From: a virus
Direction: 5' to 3' (one strand)
Length of the DNA stretch: 64,000 nt
Virus record (IMG/VR): IMGVR_UViG_3300032213_001531
Location: 40,994 to 104,993 of that record
Of the stretch, positions 19,701-26,679 are shown one piece after another. Under the pieces are notes generated by a model that saw only the letters and a program-made list of their open reading frames with translations, made no database searches and was not told the origin of the DNA. The translations under genes were made by a program, and so were the position numbers. How positions within the stretch are numbered: position 1 is the stretch's first letter; every line of letters starts with the position of its first letter.

Positions 19701-21625
19701 GCTTCTCTGTAAGCATTAGTTAAGGCAACAAGGCTTGCTGACTCAAGGACATATGCGGAAGACAAAGATTTATGGGCTGTTGCAAGACTATTTGATACAG
19801 CAATATTTTCTAGCTCTTCATTGCTGAGGTACTGTGTTCCAAGGGCTGCATCTTTTGATCCATAAGCTAAACCTTGAAAACCTTTACGAATAAGATTAAA
19901 CATCTTCATTAAGTTAGCTAAACCGTTAGCAACAAGACCAACGGTCATAAGTAGAATTGGACCAATACCAGCAACTGCTGCTACAATAATTGCTACTGCT
20001 TTTTTAATTCCTTCAGGAGCATTGTTAAATTTATCAAACAGCTTAACAAAGAAATTAATAACTGGAGTCAATACCTTTGCAAACAATTCACCAATTGGAG
20101 CAATAGATGCTTTAAGTTTTTCAATTGCTGCTTGCATTTTATACATAGGAGATGATTCCTGTGTTTTTAATTCTCTCTCAGATAACAGCGCCAACTCTTC
20201 TGCAGATGCAGATGCCAATTTTAAAACTCTGCTTGCTTGGTTTCCTTCTTTTGTTACGTTATTTAAAAGTGCTGAGATTCTTGAAAACTGATACTTGCCA
20301 AAAACTTTTTCAATTGTTTGTGCTCTTTGTAGGTCTGTTAGTGGTTGTAATGCTTGAGCAAAAGAAACAACAGTATTTTTTAAGTTACCCTGATTGCTTT
20401 CAATAATTCCCTTAAGGTTAATGCCTAGCTTTGAAGTTGCTTCAGTTGCTGCTTTTGATGGATTAATTAAAGATGCAAGACCAGACTTAAGTGCGTTAGC
20501 TCCTTGCTCTGCACTAATACCACCTTCTTTCATTGCTGTAAGGAAGAATGCTAAATCTTTTACATCTCCGCCAAGCTGTTTAATAACTGGAGCAACTCTT
20601 GGAATGGCATTAGATAAATCTTCAAGGCTTAAAACAGTTTGGTTTTCAACAGAGTTAAGAAAGTCCATTGTTTTAGATAGTTCGCCACTACCAATAGCAA
20701 AAGCATTTTGTAATGCAATTGTTGTTTCTAAAGCTTTGTCTTGTGCAACTCCACCAAGGACTGCTAATTTGTTTGCTTGTCTTACTACCGTATCAAGTTG
20801 CTGCCCTGAGTTACCTGCTGCTGCTGCATCTGCAGCCATCTTGATTGTTTCAGAAACTTTAAGTCCATACTTTGTATACTCTTTAGCAATATCTTTCATG
20901 TTTTTAAGGGCTTTGTCAGTATCATCTTGTGTTGTAAAGATGTCTCCATAAACCTTTTTAAATCTAATTGCTTGAGTTTCAATTTCTTTAAATGCTTTTA
21001 TTGCTGATCCTGCGAACATAGCTAAAGGAATTGTAAAACCAACCATAAGCTGGCGACCAGCCCACTGTGTATTCTTACCAAAGTTTAGAAGTTTTGTAGC
21101 ACCATCGTCAAGCAGCTTATTCATTATCTGTTGACGTTGAATAGTCATTGACATTCTTGTTAATGCGTCGTTATAATTAAGTGCTTTTGGTGTAATTCGC
21201 ATTGAGCGGATTGCACCCTGTGCGTCTTTACCTAGTTGGACATACTGGCTTTGAAGAGCCTTAACTCTTTTTTCAGCAAGGTTGCTAATTGTTTGAAATT
21301 CTCTAGCGTAATTCTTTCCAAATGTTTTAGTGGAAGCCATGCCATATCGATAGTATTCACGAAGTGATAGCTTGCCAGCTTCCAGACGTTTTGAAAACTG
21401 ATCTGTAGAAGTTGCCATCTTGCCCATTGAGGCATTAAACATGCCTGTGGCATTAATGTTATGTAAAAGTGATTTTGAAAAATCGGCTTGAGCTAGTGAT
21501 GCAGCTTTTGTGCCGACGATCATGGAACGGTTAAGTGCAGATATCTGCTTGTCTAGCCCACGTAGTGCGGACATAGCTTGTGTTGTATCAATATTAATTA
21601 AAATATTGCTGTTTACATCTGTCAT
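10784..21625 (-). CDS. tape measure protein with embedded kinase-like domain
   Basis: 3613 aa, far above the usual 700-2000. It sets tail length and fills the tube before DNA ejection. Residues 1-540 are helical and include the conserved phage minor-tail segment (about 190-420). Hydrophobic stretches at about 540-575, 1590-1660 and 1930-1960 could cross the host membrane. A motif of type LTPGEAVIP occurs near 690, 1420 and 3545. Residues about 765-1010 look like a HipA/phosphoinositide-kinase fold: GGLYQKPDGTKVFVKP (Lys800), a following Glu-rich helix, GDKDLQMAN (Asp881/883, Asn888) and FDTASG (Asp904). Residues 2800-3075 form coiled coil, 3140-3275 an Ala-rich coil and 3390-3430 a Ser/Thr tract. 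A four-codon minicistron overlaps its start. Confidence 0.93.
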   Translation of the reverse strand: MTDVNSNILINIDTTQAMSALRGLDKQISALNRSMIVGTKAASLAQADFSKSLLHNINATGMFNASMGKMATSTDQFSKRLEAGKLSLREYYRYGMASTKTFGKNYAREFQTISNLAEKRVKALQSQYVQLGKDAQGAIRSMRITPKALNYNDALTRMSMTIQRQQIMNKLLDDGATKLLNFGKNTQWAGRQLMVGFTIPLAMFAGSAIKAFKEIETQAIRFKKVYGDIFTTQDDTDKALKNMKDIAKEYTKYGLKVSETIKMAADAAAAGNSGQQLDTVVRQANKLAVLGGVAQDKALETTIALQNAFAIGSGELSKTMDFLNSVENQTVLSLEDLSNAIPRVAPVIKQLGGDVKDLAFFLTAMKEGGISAEQGANALKSGLASLINPSKAATEATSKLGINLKGIIESNQGNLKNTVVSFAQALQPLTDLQRAQTIEKVFGKYQFSRISALLNNVTKEGNQASRVLKLASASAEELALLSERELKTQESSPMYKMQAAIEKLKASIAPIGELFAKVLTPVINFFVKLFDKFNNAPEGIKKAVAIIVAAVAGIGPILLMTVGLVANGLANLMKMFNLIRKGFQGLAYGSKDAALGTQYLSNEELENIAVSNSLATAHKSLSSAYVLESASLVALTNAYREAKVAMSSFASTNPGMFMPSRGRVTPPRRFAKGVTSVPGTGNKDTTPALLTPGEAVIPADMAKKYAPFIGQMIDGTLPGHILGRMPLFLGMPKSIKAVNIQRKARLSMESIGKGTEASRFANMDPTDFGVQLEATTGHSFPVKGIGGLYQKPDGTKVFVKPYVDETAALAEERMATITNKAFPLKAPEHTIRTMIDPTDPQKKRKIIVSEAPYNPEFAKPTGKFSEDEYFAQLLASGVRGDKDLQMANVSGRNMVDAGNAGVFDTASGFRTYSKGMPSVEDQVRINLLGVKGSNAKRFFAEATSNIPKGMTAEEYHTRMIREIDETLPRLKATIAGFKLNKEEQGIYQDMVRRLEDSRGANWRELHGIHSSVIANPKKALTPAAIKKIEDEITLRARQKGHASSLSDKDFMEGFSKWAQGNGFAKGGVVPGYMAGRLGMYGAASAVKVSGAKEAATVASLESRTRLPLTPLPPGTSFKISSLGSGMSQIQIGGQSMTVKASEAAKFEGRWKEFEAAYPDKTIYAQKVKALEARILKYKESGKPLDIGTASGKGLFANVNPWSGSRTRATPPEVNSRWQKVLADPSKNKPAQKLLNYYAEELASVKKNLVNTGKISEADALAVLKAPDFQTAIERVRSGEGGIAASHIKATGKNRDLEFWPADNVVRDQTVINSGMNALSKRMGAIHVTTEKEALIALSKLESKRHQYKGWGAKNKADTWTTTDIITEHLLRKRIHDGYYKNQKFKDSDYMPADTLALAKGIFSVPGPKGAGDIQPAMLSPGEAVIPAKAAAKYSSLVSGMINGTIPEHGSGRGGKGGVPRPLPGYTMVDKGDGWGATPVANTPPPSKGADVLGKATAQVSKFGTAVVTGTKAVANNARVQSASAKAMDRVRKIDARLSSMGGPAGPGGPSGPKPHGGYWTGYGKVATHDQDGNALNKEQRINARQDQRMKSSQTMMGVGMAAMMIPMLAQGIAQGSPDSTAGKFASNHMTAIMGASMLPMILPLLNSPLKKLIATVVALGVSFKMQSMAIRKSIADGVKQGQSIGNTIESLEGFGSILGTMSATQIMDKKREANRLEITPIDQTFGKDFSGSEFGKQFIAEFNTYAKSNGRGAAKQLGTKLASAVSQGVLSADQAESIIVNLARDMGDQSLEIEARGILREIIGPDGKNLKDNPIGVQLKILKNQKQLTTQMQNIFSDVVEKEMGGWFANLMQNVPGAGAVGLRTGINKREGFELAGSTVGGALLGARIASQLDKTGVIAGARSLPAAATFAKESQIAGTLGKARFGAGVIRGAAALGTGASATGAGVLPGAIILATTLAADLALRKYQQGREKKAVGAVAGAVAGNSIQSLAQVQQSMDLLQMQTDAQIEKLTKEKEAVKTAEKRLEIEKKIKDLNDQNLQDQQELRNQGVDVVDRATGFLDNISGKDAKVKYAEAYKTAFDDKYKDAVGPEKLAATELSALLNPDSKLIPKEAGISSEERKELKKQLAESEKRVAEIQARRDSYDSNSGEFTAAQAEYIAEMQNQVRIIQGLKAKTTQDVTKIGVMVQASVVAGDISAGSAKALIENFIATGKNVETTWKLMLGGQGAKEMDSLGWILQNLSDQENINTVVNVAGTFNGKEGPQQAREFYSMLEDFIQFPPEFRIDLNIESDPDDIPVLKKLGKEIDALRKHFPGGKLTKPALIAYQAELKLKGKSPNEALDAAVKNWDLLSSYDPTLQLEASVTLNQLLISDNIQQELNAELINAFKKKGLWKDIPLPLANSAALIQAQIDQLSKANPGIAKSTLDKLLKERLDSIYGPKTADLKKLAAQEAADTLKGAYSFLEDLGMKLKLFRDSAFNALTPLKSIMAIFENSKGAEGGLSRMFAKFKGLQQIMLEGGVSSGLMDAISGMSAEEFEAFKNSDVNPSKKDKQKPFKLDDKGNVIGITEDLLGLSEAFNSVVVGMAQFGAAQSIDNIKKQREAFEILRGAGMSVTDALKVIEDQSLASAIAAGTLGAAGSDEMKKFIKDIAEANSAMEKMQVITDTLTKNAEFDVFAKTPEVVGAMKSMGYSVEQIDAVLGNPAMLKQFTQNIKDGKIDIAAIEGSTGAISEFLKDIEAKKLIDIQINFNKGDYAQVASSGLDMVNQMFAVQEDLIKTGVDSRSTKDVAQLSANETKIKELQSQLRPYEAQIEQLQYKINDIQAAVSLNISQKIDDYQKEINDLQHQIDVQFNEPIQALQDQSSALSHDLDLINHAAEEINKRYDQQAESLTTVKEINDAILSQQEKQISLADALTSGDISAAGKAMQDMRKASADLYSNAAQKSFELARKNELDRLVATQGLTQDQIKEKQYQISQDIYALETDPRKIAIQDSIKSKTKTIYELEQLRENNLKQIRTYENEIAKITKDSVVDRERMIAALNTENETIQARLDKLVEETTVLGKNKDAWAAIEAKVKAYDLSKKDLDTAFAALLAASTAINAQWESIMTKIGAYAATPAKDSKIMTTAQTIVTNSGSTANVAKSEADAKAASDKITADAKAAADKIIADAKAAAEKSKAEADALVAAALKIKAEAVTAAEKAAAEKALAEAQAAADADTAAANAALKIAEDAANAAIAAAAAAVAMAQAAQDAADAIDAQATAALDAALAAADAALNNNANTKPVGYDEGVAAVNNAKQVYADMSDRFGDYMNKGRLAELQTAQDAITKAENNLKLIESGMSISNSIAENLNALIEQNAALLAKNSDRLAKANALLAKAIASKNSTSGNTSTASPSSTTSSSTTSSSSSTTSSSSSTTSSSSSTTSSTTSNANDPATMLTFSEPLIGSPNQTSYTVWGNDYKNGDVYTDTGVGALIYRRKTDSWEPFTGNKDGINYKDGQPTPFNFSTGFAAKSSGGLIPQFFASGGYAMGTDTVPAMLTPGEFVMSKYAVNTHGADKMKAINNGDSVGDAVYNYSISVNVKSDANPDEIARSVMAQIKQIDSQKIRGSRF
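11346..11423. repeat. 21-base tandem repeat coding the Ser/Thr tract
   Basis: Three full copies and one partial copy of the plus-strand unit GTTGTTGAAGAAGATGAAGA(T) lie in frame inside the tape measure gene. They encode alternating Ser and Thr blocks on the minus strand. Such tandem units can expand or contract by slippage without breaking the frame. Confidence 0.8.
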
Positions 21626-21655
21626 TTAACCGCCATGACCCCCTATTTTATTTTT

Positions 21656-21982
21656 TTATTCTTGTGAAGCAAGTGCAAGTAATGCTGAATCATTTAGATT
21701 GATACCTGATGCTGCTTCAATGATCTTGTATACTGTTGGCAGATCAACTAAATCTTCCAAATCAGCAACAGAGTAGTCTGCGTCTGCTTTATATTGTTTC
21801 ATTGCAATGTGGACACATTCAATTAGGATGTCCATTGATTTTTCGTTATCTGTTGCTACTGCTGTTAGTCCTTCAAAAGATTTCATAAACGGTCTAAGTA
21901 AAGAAATCTTAAGTGGCTGTGCGTCAATTTTTGTTCCGTCGATAAAGACGATCTCATTCTTTTCAATTGGCTTAGTTGCCAT
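21656..21982 (-). CDS. tail assembly chaperone, short paralogue
   Basis: 108 aa from the ATG at 21982, chosen because a full AGGAGG ribosome site precedes it. The protein (EIVFIDGTKIDAQPLKISLLRPFMKSF ... NEKSMDILIECVHIAMKQY ... DLPTVYKIIEAASGI) aligns over almost its whole length with the first 95 residues of the next gene upstream. Position between tail tube and tape measure and this shared domain mark it as a tail assembly chaperone, which keeps the tape measure soluble during tail assembly. A TATAAT box at about 22012-22017 gives it a promoter of its own. Confidence 0.8.
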   Translation of the reverse strand: MATKPIEKNEIVFIDGTKIDAQPLKISLLRPFMKSFEGLTAVATDNEKSMDILIECVHIAMKQYKADADYSVADLEDLVDLPTVYKIIEAASGINLNDSALLALASQE

Positions 21983-22033
21983 GTATAACCTCCTGTGGTT
22001 GTAAATCAATTATACCATAGGCAGGCTTATTTT

Positions 22034-22720
22034 TTAGTCTATTTTTTCGTAAGACAATCCCATACCAATACCAAAACCAGCCTTTTGTGCATTTACTCCT
22101 TGCAATGCTAAAACGTCTTTTGAGTTAGCTGCTGTGCCACCGCTGTAAACTCTAGCTTTTAGCTCTTCCCAGGCATTTCCAGTACTCTTATTACTTGCCT
22201 TATCTAGGTCAACACCTTGCATTGCTGCTAAAAATTTCTGTTCATCGTATCTTGATTCTCTTTTACTTTCAAGAGTTGCTATTAGTTCTGGCATTGATAA
22301 AGACTCTTCTAATTGATTGTAGTCTTTCCAGATGCCCAGCAAAAATAACTCAGACTCTAGCTTTGCTAAATCTAATGTTTCCCAAGAAGATCCACTTTCT
22401 ACTGCTTGCTCTTTAACGCTTTGCTCTGAATCTTTATCTACTTTAATACCTGCTGCAATATCTATTAGTTTATATATTGTAGGAAGGTCAAAGTTATCTT
22501 CTAGATCCTCTACCGTCTTTATTTCTGGCATATATTGTTGCATGGCAATTCTGGCACACTCTACTAGATTTTCAATAGTGTCTTGATCCCCTTGAGATTT
22601 TCTAACAATTTCAAAAGCAACCATAAATTGTCTTAAATATTTTATTTTTAATGGAGTGATATAAAGTGGCGTTCCATCAACTAAATAAAGGACTTCACTA
22701 TTGTATATTCTCGTAGCCAT
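22034..22720 (-). CDS. tail assembly chaperone, long paralogue
   Basis: 228 aa. Residues 1-95 match the short paralogue downstream (VDGTPLYITPLKIKYLRQFMVAFE, ECARIAMQQY, DLPTIYKLIDIAAGI). Residues 100-228 add a second, helical domain (LESELFLLGIWKDYNQLEESLSMPELIATLESKRE) like the extra domain that most phages add by a -1 frameshift. The start is six bases after a TATACT box, directly downstream of a terminator, so it seems to begin a separate leaderless transcript. Confidence 0.8.
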   Translation of the reverse strand: MATRIYNSEVLYLVDGTPLYITPLKIKYLRQFMVAFEIVRKSQGDQDTIENLVECARIAMQQYMPEIKTVEDLEDNFDLPTIYKLIDIAAGIKVDKDSEQSVKEQAVESGSSWETLDLAKLESELFLLGIWKDYNQLEESLSMPELIATLESKRESRYDEQKFLAAMQGVDLDKASNKSTGNAWEELKARVYSGGTAANSKDVLALQGVNAQKAGFGIGMGLSYEKID

Positions 22721-22726
22721 TAATAT

Positions 22727-22732
22727 AGTATA
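22727..22732 (-). promoter_or_regulatory. -10 box, leaderless start of long tail chaperone
   Basis: TATACT on the minus strand, six bases before the ATG at 22720 and right after the T-run of the terminator that ends the tail tube transcript. No ribosome site is present. Confidence 0.5.
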
Positions 22733-22772
22733 CCAAAAACAAAATTGCCCCGCATCCTAAGATGAAGGGCAA
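22733..22772 (-). terminator. rho-independent terminator after tail tube gene
   Basis: TTGCCC and GGGCAA arms (22745-22772) with an inner CATC/GATG pairing, followed on the minus strand by a T-rich run (TTTTGTTTTTGG). It lies just after the tail tube stop codon and would limit read-through from the highly expressed tube gene into the chaperones. Confidence 0.75.
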
Positions 22773-22792
22773 CTCTGTATTATTAAGTTGTA

Positions 22793-23446
22793 TTATGATG
22801 CTGCTGGGATAGTGCGATCTACGATCTTGCCGTATGATGCATTATCATTTGGAAGTAGACGGAATGAAACCTCAAACATTGTTGCTTCATCACGCTTTGC
22901 TGATACTGAAACATTCTCAATTGAGAGTGCACGGTATGCAACATAGATTCTTTCCAAGCTTGAGCCAATTGCACAGTCACCTGTACCTGGACCTACTGCA
23001 ACCAAACCACGCTCGACTGGGCATTCGCCAATGTCTCCTGCTGAAAGGTTAAGTGATGCAGATCCTGCACCAATACCTGTTCCTGATAGGGCTGTTAGAT
23101 CTGAATCCTTGCCTGCTACTGCAAACAAAAGATTCTCTAGTGTTGCTTCAGCAAATGTAGTATTTAGGTTAACCTGCATACCTTGCTTGAACAACTTTGC
23201 TACGTCAAGAACCTGATCTACAGCAACTTCGCCGAAATCTGGCTGGAACTGTAGTTCCAAACCGTTCATTGTGTAACCAATATTACGGAAATCGGTTGTA
23301 TTTGGGGATGTGCTTAATGTATCCTTATACGAATCTCCGCTTACATATGCTGGCAAGTCACCATCTGTTAGTGTTCCTGCTTCATATGTGAAAAGTGCTG
23401 CTGCACCAACGATAATGTTAGTACTGTCGCCTCTTGTATATGCCAT
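22793..23446 (-). CDS. major tail (tube) protein
   Basis: 217 aa from the ATG at 23446 (MAYTRGDSTNIIVGAA), preceded by an AGAGGTGG ribosome site; the longer open frame upstream has no such site. Order (tail terminator, tube, chaperones, tape measure) and the composition, rich in Gly, Ala, Asp and strand-forming residues, identify it as the tube subunit that polymerises along the tape measure. It ends at a strong terminator, as expected for an abundant structural protein. Confidence 0.85.
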   Translation of the reverse strand: MAYTRGDSTNIIVGAAALFTYEAGTLTDGDLPAYVSGDSYKDTLSTSPNTTDFRNIGYTMNGLELQFQPDFGEVAVDQVLDVAKLFKQGMQVNLNTTFAEATLENLLFAVAGKDSDLTALSGTGIGAGSASLNLSAGDIGECPVERGLVAVGPGTGDCAIGSSLERIYVAYRALSIENVSVSAKRDEATMFEVSFRLLPNDNASYGKIVDRTIPAAS

Positions 23447-23513
23447 AATTTCCACCTCTTTTTCTTGTATTGAATTGTAGGCGTGTTTCCTCAAATAAAG
23501 TATAACACGGGTT

Positions 23514-24086
23514 TTATATAATTATTTTAGTAGCCAAGCGGCTTTCTGGTCCTTCTGTGTTAATTAAAGCTGGCATTTGGTGGTAATCAAAATCAATAAT
23601 TATTTTATTTCCCCCATATGTACGAGCTGTTCCAAAATCAATGATGTCTCTGGTTTCTTCCAGCTGGTAGACTTTAAAATTGTGAAAATAGAACATGTTA
23701 TCTATGACCGTATTTTGATCTAACCTTATTTGTCTATTTGCACACCATGCGTTAATCTCTTCTGCGGTTTCATCAAACCTATCCATTAGCCTTAAGACTG
23801 ACTCTTGAATCTGTACCATATTTTCCACACTATTTTCTGCCGTAGCGTAAAAGTAATAAAGTAGTTGCTCACATTTAATATGAGGAAATCCTTTTTTATT
23901 CATTTTAATCAGTCTATCCCATGTAGCCATAACTCCGCCATCAGGAAAATATTGAGTTAAATCGTTTATTGTTGAAGGCGTTGATGGAAAAAATGGTGTT
24001 TCTATATCAGTAAGTAACTGAATTTTATTTTGCAAATACTTATTAATCCATAAAACTGGTGTATTTAATAAGCTATCGTTTGCCAT
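23514..24086 (-). CDS. tail terminator-like protein
   Basis: 190 aa, located just upstream of the tail tube gene, the usual place of the tail terminator or tail-to-head joining protein. It contains an alpha-rich N-terminal half (INKYLQNKIQLLTDIETPFF) and a beta C-terminal half (TYGGNKIIIDFDYHQMPALI). The identification is from gene order; no diagnostic motif is seen. It starts on the last base of the upstream stop. Confidence 0.6.
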   Translation of the reverse strand: MANDSLLNTPVLWINKYLQNKIQLLTDIETPFFPSTPSTINDLTQYFPDGGVMATWDRLIKMNKKGFPHIKCEQLLYYFYATAENSVENMVQIQESVLRLMDRFDETAEEINAWCANRQIRLDQNTVIDNMFYFHNFKVYQLEETRDIIDFGTARTYGGNKIIIDFDYHQMPALINTEGPESRLATKIII

Positions 24087-24757
24087 TAAATACCAACTCC
24101 CGCACTAGCAACCCATTGAAATCCTACTTTAACTCCAGCAGATCTTCCTTGTTTCTTTCCACTTTGTAAATTTTTTCTATATACTGATGCATTCTTAAAG
24201 TGAGACTCTAGCCCACTTACTCTTAAAAAAGACTGTCTAAAGTAAACATTAAAAAATGTGCCTATAACTTCTTCAAATTTTCCCTGTGTTTCTCCACCAG
24301 GATTTAAGACAGTGACTGGCTCTTTAGTAAAAACCTCTTCGCCATCTATCTCAAACCTTAAAGCTTCTGCTTTTTTAGGAGTAATGGTTACAGCAATTCC
24401 GTTTTCCATAATTTTTGCTTTATCGTAAAAGGGAACCTTTGAACCATTTTTGATTGAAGTTGACTGTTTTAGATTAGTTTTAAACGTAAGTCCTAGATTA
24501 CTAACAGTATAATGAATGTCAAATAAACGACCTTCTGGAGTTCCAACCTGTGACCATTCATAAATATGATGAAGTGTAGATGGGCTTACTCTGGCATTAC
24601 TGTCAATATACTCATTCATAATCTTAGAAACGCCTTCACCTAAAGTTCTGTACATAGTTGTTTTTCCACGTTGAGCACCTTCTAAAAATCCAAAAGAATA
24701 TTGAACAATGTTATTCATGTCTTTTCTAAACGCTCTAGAGTCTATGTTCATTTTCAT
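24086..24757 (-). CDS. HK97 gp10-like neck protein
   Basis: 223 aa with the layout expected for the gp10-like neck/tail-completion family: an N-terminal helix (FRKDMNNIVQYSFGFLEGAQRGK), a central strand region and a basic C-terminus. It lies between the stopper-like and terminator-like genes. It overlaps the upstream gene by four bases (ATGA). Confidence 0.6.
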   Translation of the reverse strand: MKMNIDSRAFRKDMNNIVQYSFGFLEGAQRGKTTMYRTLGEGVSKIMNEYIDSNARVSPSTLHHIYEWSQVGTPEGRLFDIHYTVSNLGLTFKTNLKQSTSIKNGSKVPFYDKAKIMENGIAVTITPKKAEALRFEIDGEEVFTKEPVTVLNPGGETQGKFEEVIGTFFNVYFRQSFLRVSGLESHFKNASVYRKNLQSGKKQGRSAGVKVGFQWVASAGVGI

Positions 24758-25200
24758 AGGTCTACCGCCTGATTCTCAGAACGACGGATAACAATTTTAT
24801 AATACTCTACTCCACCAAATGGTCCAACAAATGGCTCTACTGTAGCAACCTCAAAAATTGTTGGCTTTCCAGATCTTGGGCCAGCAGTTTCATTATAGAT
24901 TTCATTACAGTTTTTATCACGTATATTTGTGACAAGTATATTTGTTACTGAATTTCTTGAGTCTCTACTTGAAATTCTAAGATCACTTTTAACTCTTCCA
25001 AGCAATAAAGATTCTTGAGTAATATTGACGTTGGGTGTCACTTCTTCTTTAAAAGCTGATCCAGCTGAAGCAAAGCTGCCTGCAATTGTTTTATCTAGTA
25101 TCCACTGTTTTTTAACATTTCCATATGCGCCTTGCTCAACAATTGGATAATATATATCTGCTTGCATTGGAAATATGTAGTCCGTTGCTTCGCATATCAT
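24754..25200 (-). CDS. head-tail connector (stopper-like) protein
   Basis: 148 aa, beta-rich (MQADIYYPIVEQGAYGNVKKQWILDKTIAG, YYKIVIRRSENQ). Stopper proteins of siphophages have this size and place, sealing the portal after packaging. The first residues IFPMQADIYYPIVEQG are typical of this family. The four-base overlap with the next gene suggests coupled translation. Confidence 0.6.
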   Translation of the reverse strand: MICEATDYIFPMQADIYYPIVEQGAYGNVKKQWILDKTIAGSFASAGSAFKEEVTPNVNITQESLLLGRVKSDLRISSRDSRNSVTNILVTNIRDKNCNEIYNETAGPRSGKPTIFEVATVEPFVGPFGGVEYYKIVIRRSENQAVDL

Positions 25201-26108
25201 TAGATTATCCCTGGTTTAAGAATAGTATTTGCATACTTATCTAATATCTTATCTACTAGCATGTTTCCAGTTCCGTTAAGAACTGACTTATCAAACTGAA
25301 TTCTAAACTGATCTGTGTTGTAAGCAGTTACATATCTTTTATAGTAATCTAACTTTCCACACTGTATATCTTCAATTAGTGCCTTAGTAGCAACTTCAAC
25401 ATCTGAAGGAATTGTTTTATATCCACTATCTACAATAAAGGTATAATCATATCCCGCTGGAAAAGCAACTGATTGATATCCATAATATCCAAGATCGCCT
25501 CTTGCAATTGGAACATTTGGAGGAGATTGCTCTGAACGATTATAAGGATCAGTAATAACTCTTTGAATTGCAGAGTTATCTAAAGTAATAATATATTCAT
25601 ATGTATTTGTTTCTGGGGTTTCTACGTCATATACAAGAACATTGTTTTCGTATACTTTTAAGACTTTGCTTGTGTCATACCATATTGGGAAATAGTCTGT
25701 CCCCTGTCCAACTGCTTGAATAACTTGTTTATGATTATAGAAACCATTTGGAATAATGGTATCAATTACGGCTCTGGCAAGAAGTTCTTGCATTCTATAT
25801 TCTGCAATTTCTGAAGCTGTAGTAGCCATCTTATTAGCATTTACATAGGGTCTAATAATATCTAAATTCTCTTCATAAAGTGTGTGTATGTGTTCTGTAT
25901 CATAAAACTTAATATAAAATTTTCTATCGTATTGTACTTTTTCTAACGGTAGTTCATATTCAACTACCCCATTAGCATCAGATGTTACTTCTGTTTCTAC
26001 TACTGAGTGGTCCACCAGATCCTCAACATATTGAACGTACGTATAGTTTGGTATAGGTAATGTCCAAGTTGTTGTAATAGGATAAGGTGGAACTCTCATA
26101 ACCTCCAT
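25200..26108 (-). CDS. head-tail adaptor-like protein, 302 aa
   Basis: The first 80 residues (PPYPITTTWTLPIPNYTYVQYVEDLVDHS... VEYELPLEKVQYDRKFYIKFYD) form an Ig-like beta domain. The remainder is mixed alpha/beta with a helical end (VATKALIEDIQCGKLDYYKRYVTAY). By order it is the first connector after the major capsid region and may be the adaptor ring that binds the portal, with an extra beta domain. It is longer than usual adaptors (about 100-150 aa). Confidence 0.55.
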   Translation of the reverse strand: MEVMRVPPYPITTTWTLPIPNYTYVQYVEDLVDHSVVETEVTSDANGVVEYELPLEKVQYDRKFYIKFYDTEHIHTLYEENLDIIRPYVNANKMATTASEIAEYRMQELLARAVIDTIIPNGFYNHKQVIQAVGQGTDYFPIWYDTSKVLKVYENNVLVYDVETPETNTYEYIITLDNSAIQRVITDPYNRSEQSPPNVPIARGDLGYYGYQSVAFPAGYDYTFIVDSGYKTIPSDVEVATKALIEDIQCGKLDYYKRYVTAYNTDQFRIQFDKSVLNGTGNMLVDKILDKYANTILKPGII

Positions 26109-26111
26109 GTC

Positions 26112-26588
26112 TTACTTACCAAATTCCTTAGCAACTTCTTCAGGTGTGGCAAGTGAGATGTGTGAACGAGTAAGCCACTTTTCAGCAGCGCTCTTTGCTA
26201 CAATGTTGATACCAAAATAAACTTTGCCAACTTCTGGCCAGCTAACATTTTTTGTTGATCTAATAGCAACTGTCTCTTCTGGATTTATATCGATCTTTGA
26301 TTTCTTAGATGACTTTGGTAGTACTGGTGCTGCTGTAACTCCAATTGCACCACTATCTAATTGACCAACTGCCTGCTGTTCAGAATCTGATTTCCCAAAA
26401 TCTGATGTATTAATTGCTGTTGGTGCTTCTTCATGAGCTTCTGGCTCTAAAATAGATTCTTCAACAGCTGGTTGTTCAGCAACTACTGGCTCTTCAACTG
26501 CAGGGGTTTCAATAACCTCTGGTGTTTCTTCAATAATCGGAGCTTCAGTATTTTCTTCTACAACTGGGTTTTCATTTATATTTTCCAT
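26112..26588 (-). CDS. acidic head-region protein, 158 aa
   Basis: Residues 1-60 are a low-complexity Glu/Pro/Val segment (VIETPAVEEPVVAEQPAVEE). A linker follows, and residues 100-158 form a compact domain with a SWPEVGKVYFGINIVAKSAAEKWLTRSHISLATPEEVAKEF core. It lies directly after the major capsid gene and may be a minor head or decoration protein, but I do not know its function. An AGGAGG site precedes the ATG. Confidence 0.7.
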   Translation of the reverse strand: MENINENPVVEENTEAPIIEETPEVIETPAVEEPVVAEQPAVEESILEPEAHEEAPTAINTSDFGKSDSEQQAVGQLDSGAIGVTAAPVLPKSSKKSKIDINPEETVAIRSTKNVSWPEVGKVYFGINIVAKSAAEKWLTRSHISLATPEEVAKEFGK

Positions 26589-26627
26589 TATTTCCTCCTA
26601 AATAGTATTATATCATTATAAGTTATA

Positions 26628-26660
26628 AGGGGAGCAGGAGAATTAACTCCTACTCCCCCT
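26628..26660 (-). terminator. hairpin terminator after major capsid gene
   Basis: AGGGGAG-CAGGAG and CTCCT-A-CTCCCC arms around an AATTAA loop, immediately after the capsid stop. The stem is very strong, but the following minus-strand sequence (TTATAACTTATAAT) is only moderately T-rich, so it may attenuate rather than fully stop transcription. A TATAAT box just after it can restart transcription for the next gene. Confidence 0.6.
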
Positions 26661-26679
26661 AAATTTTACTGTTTACAGA

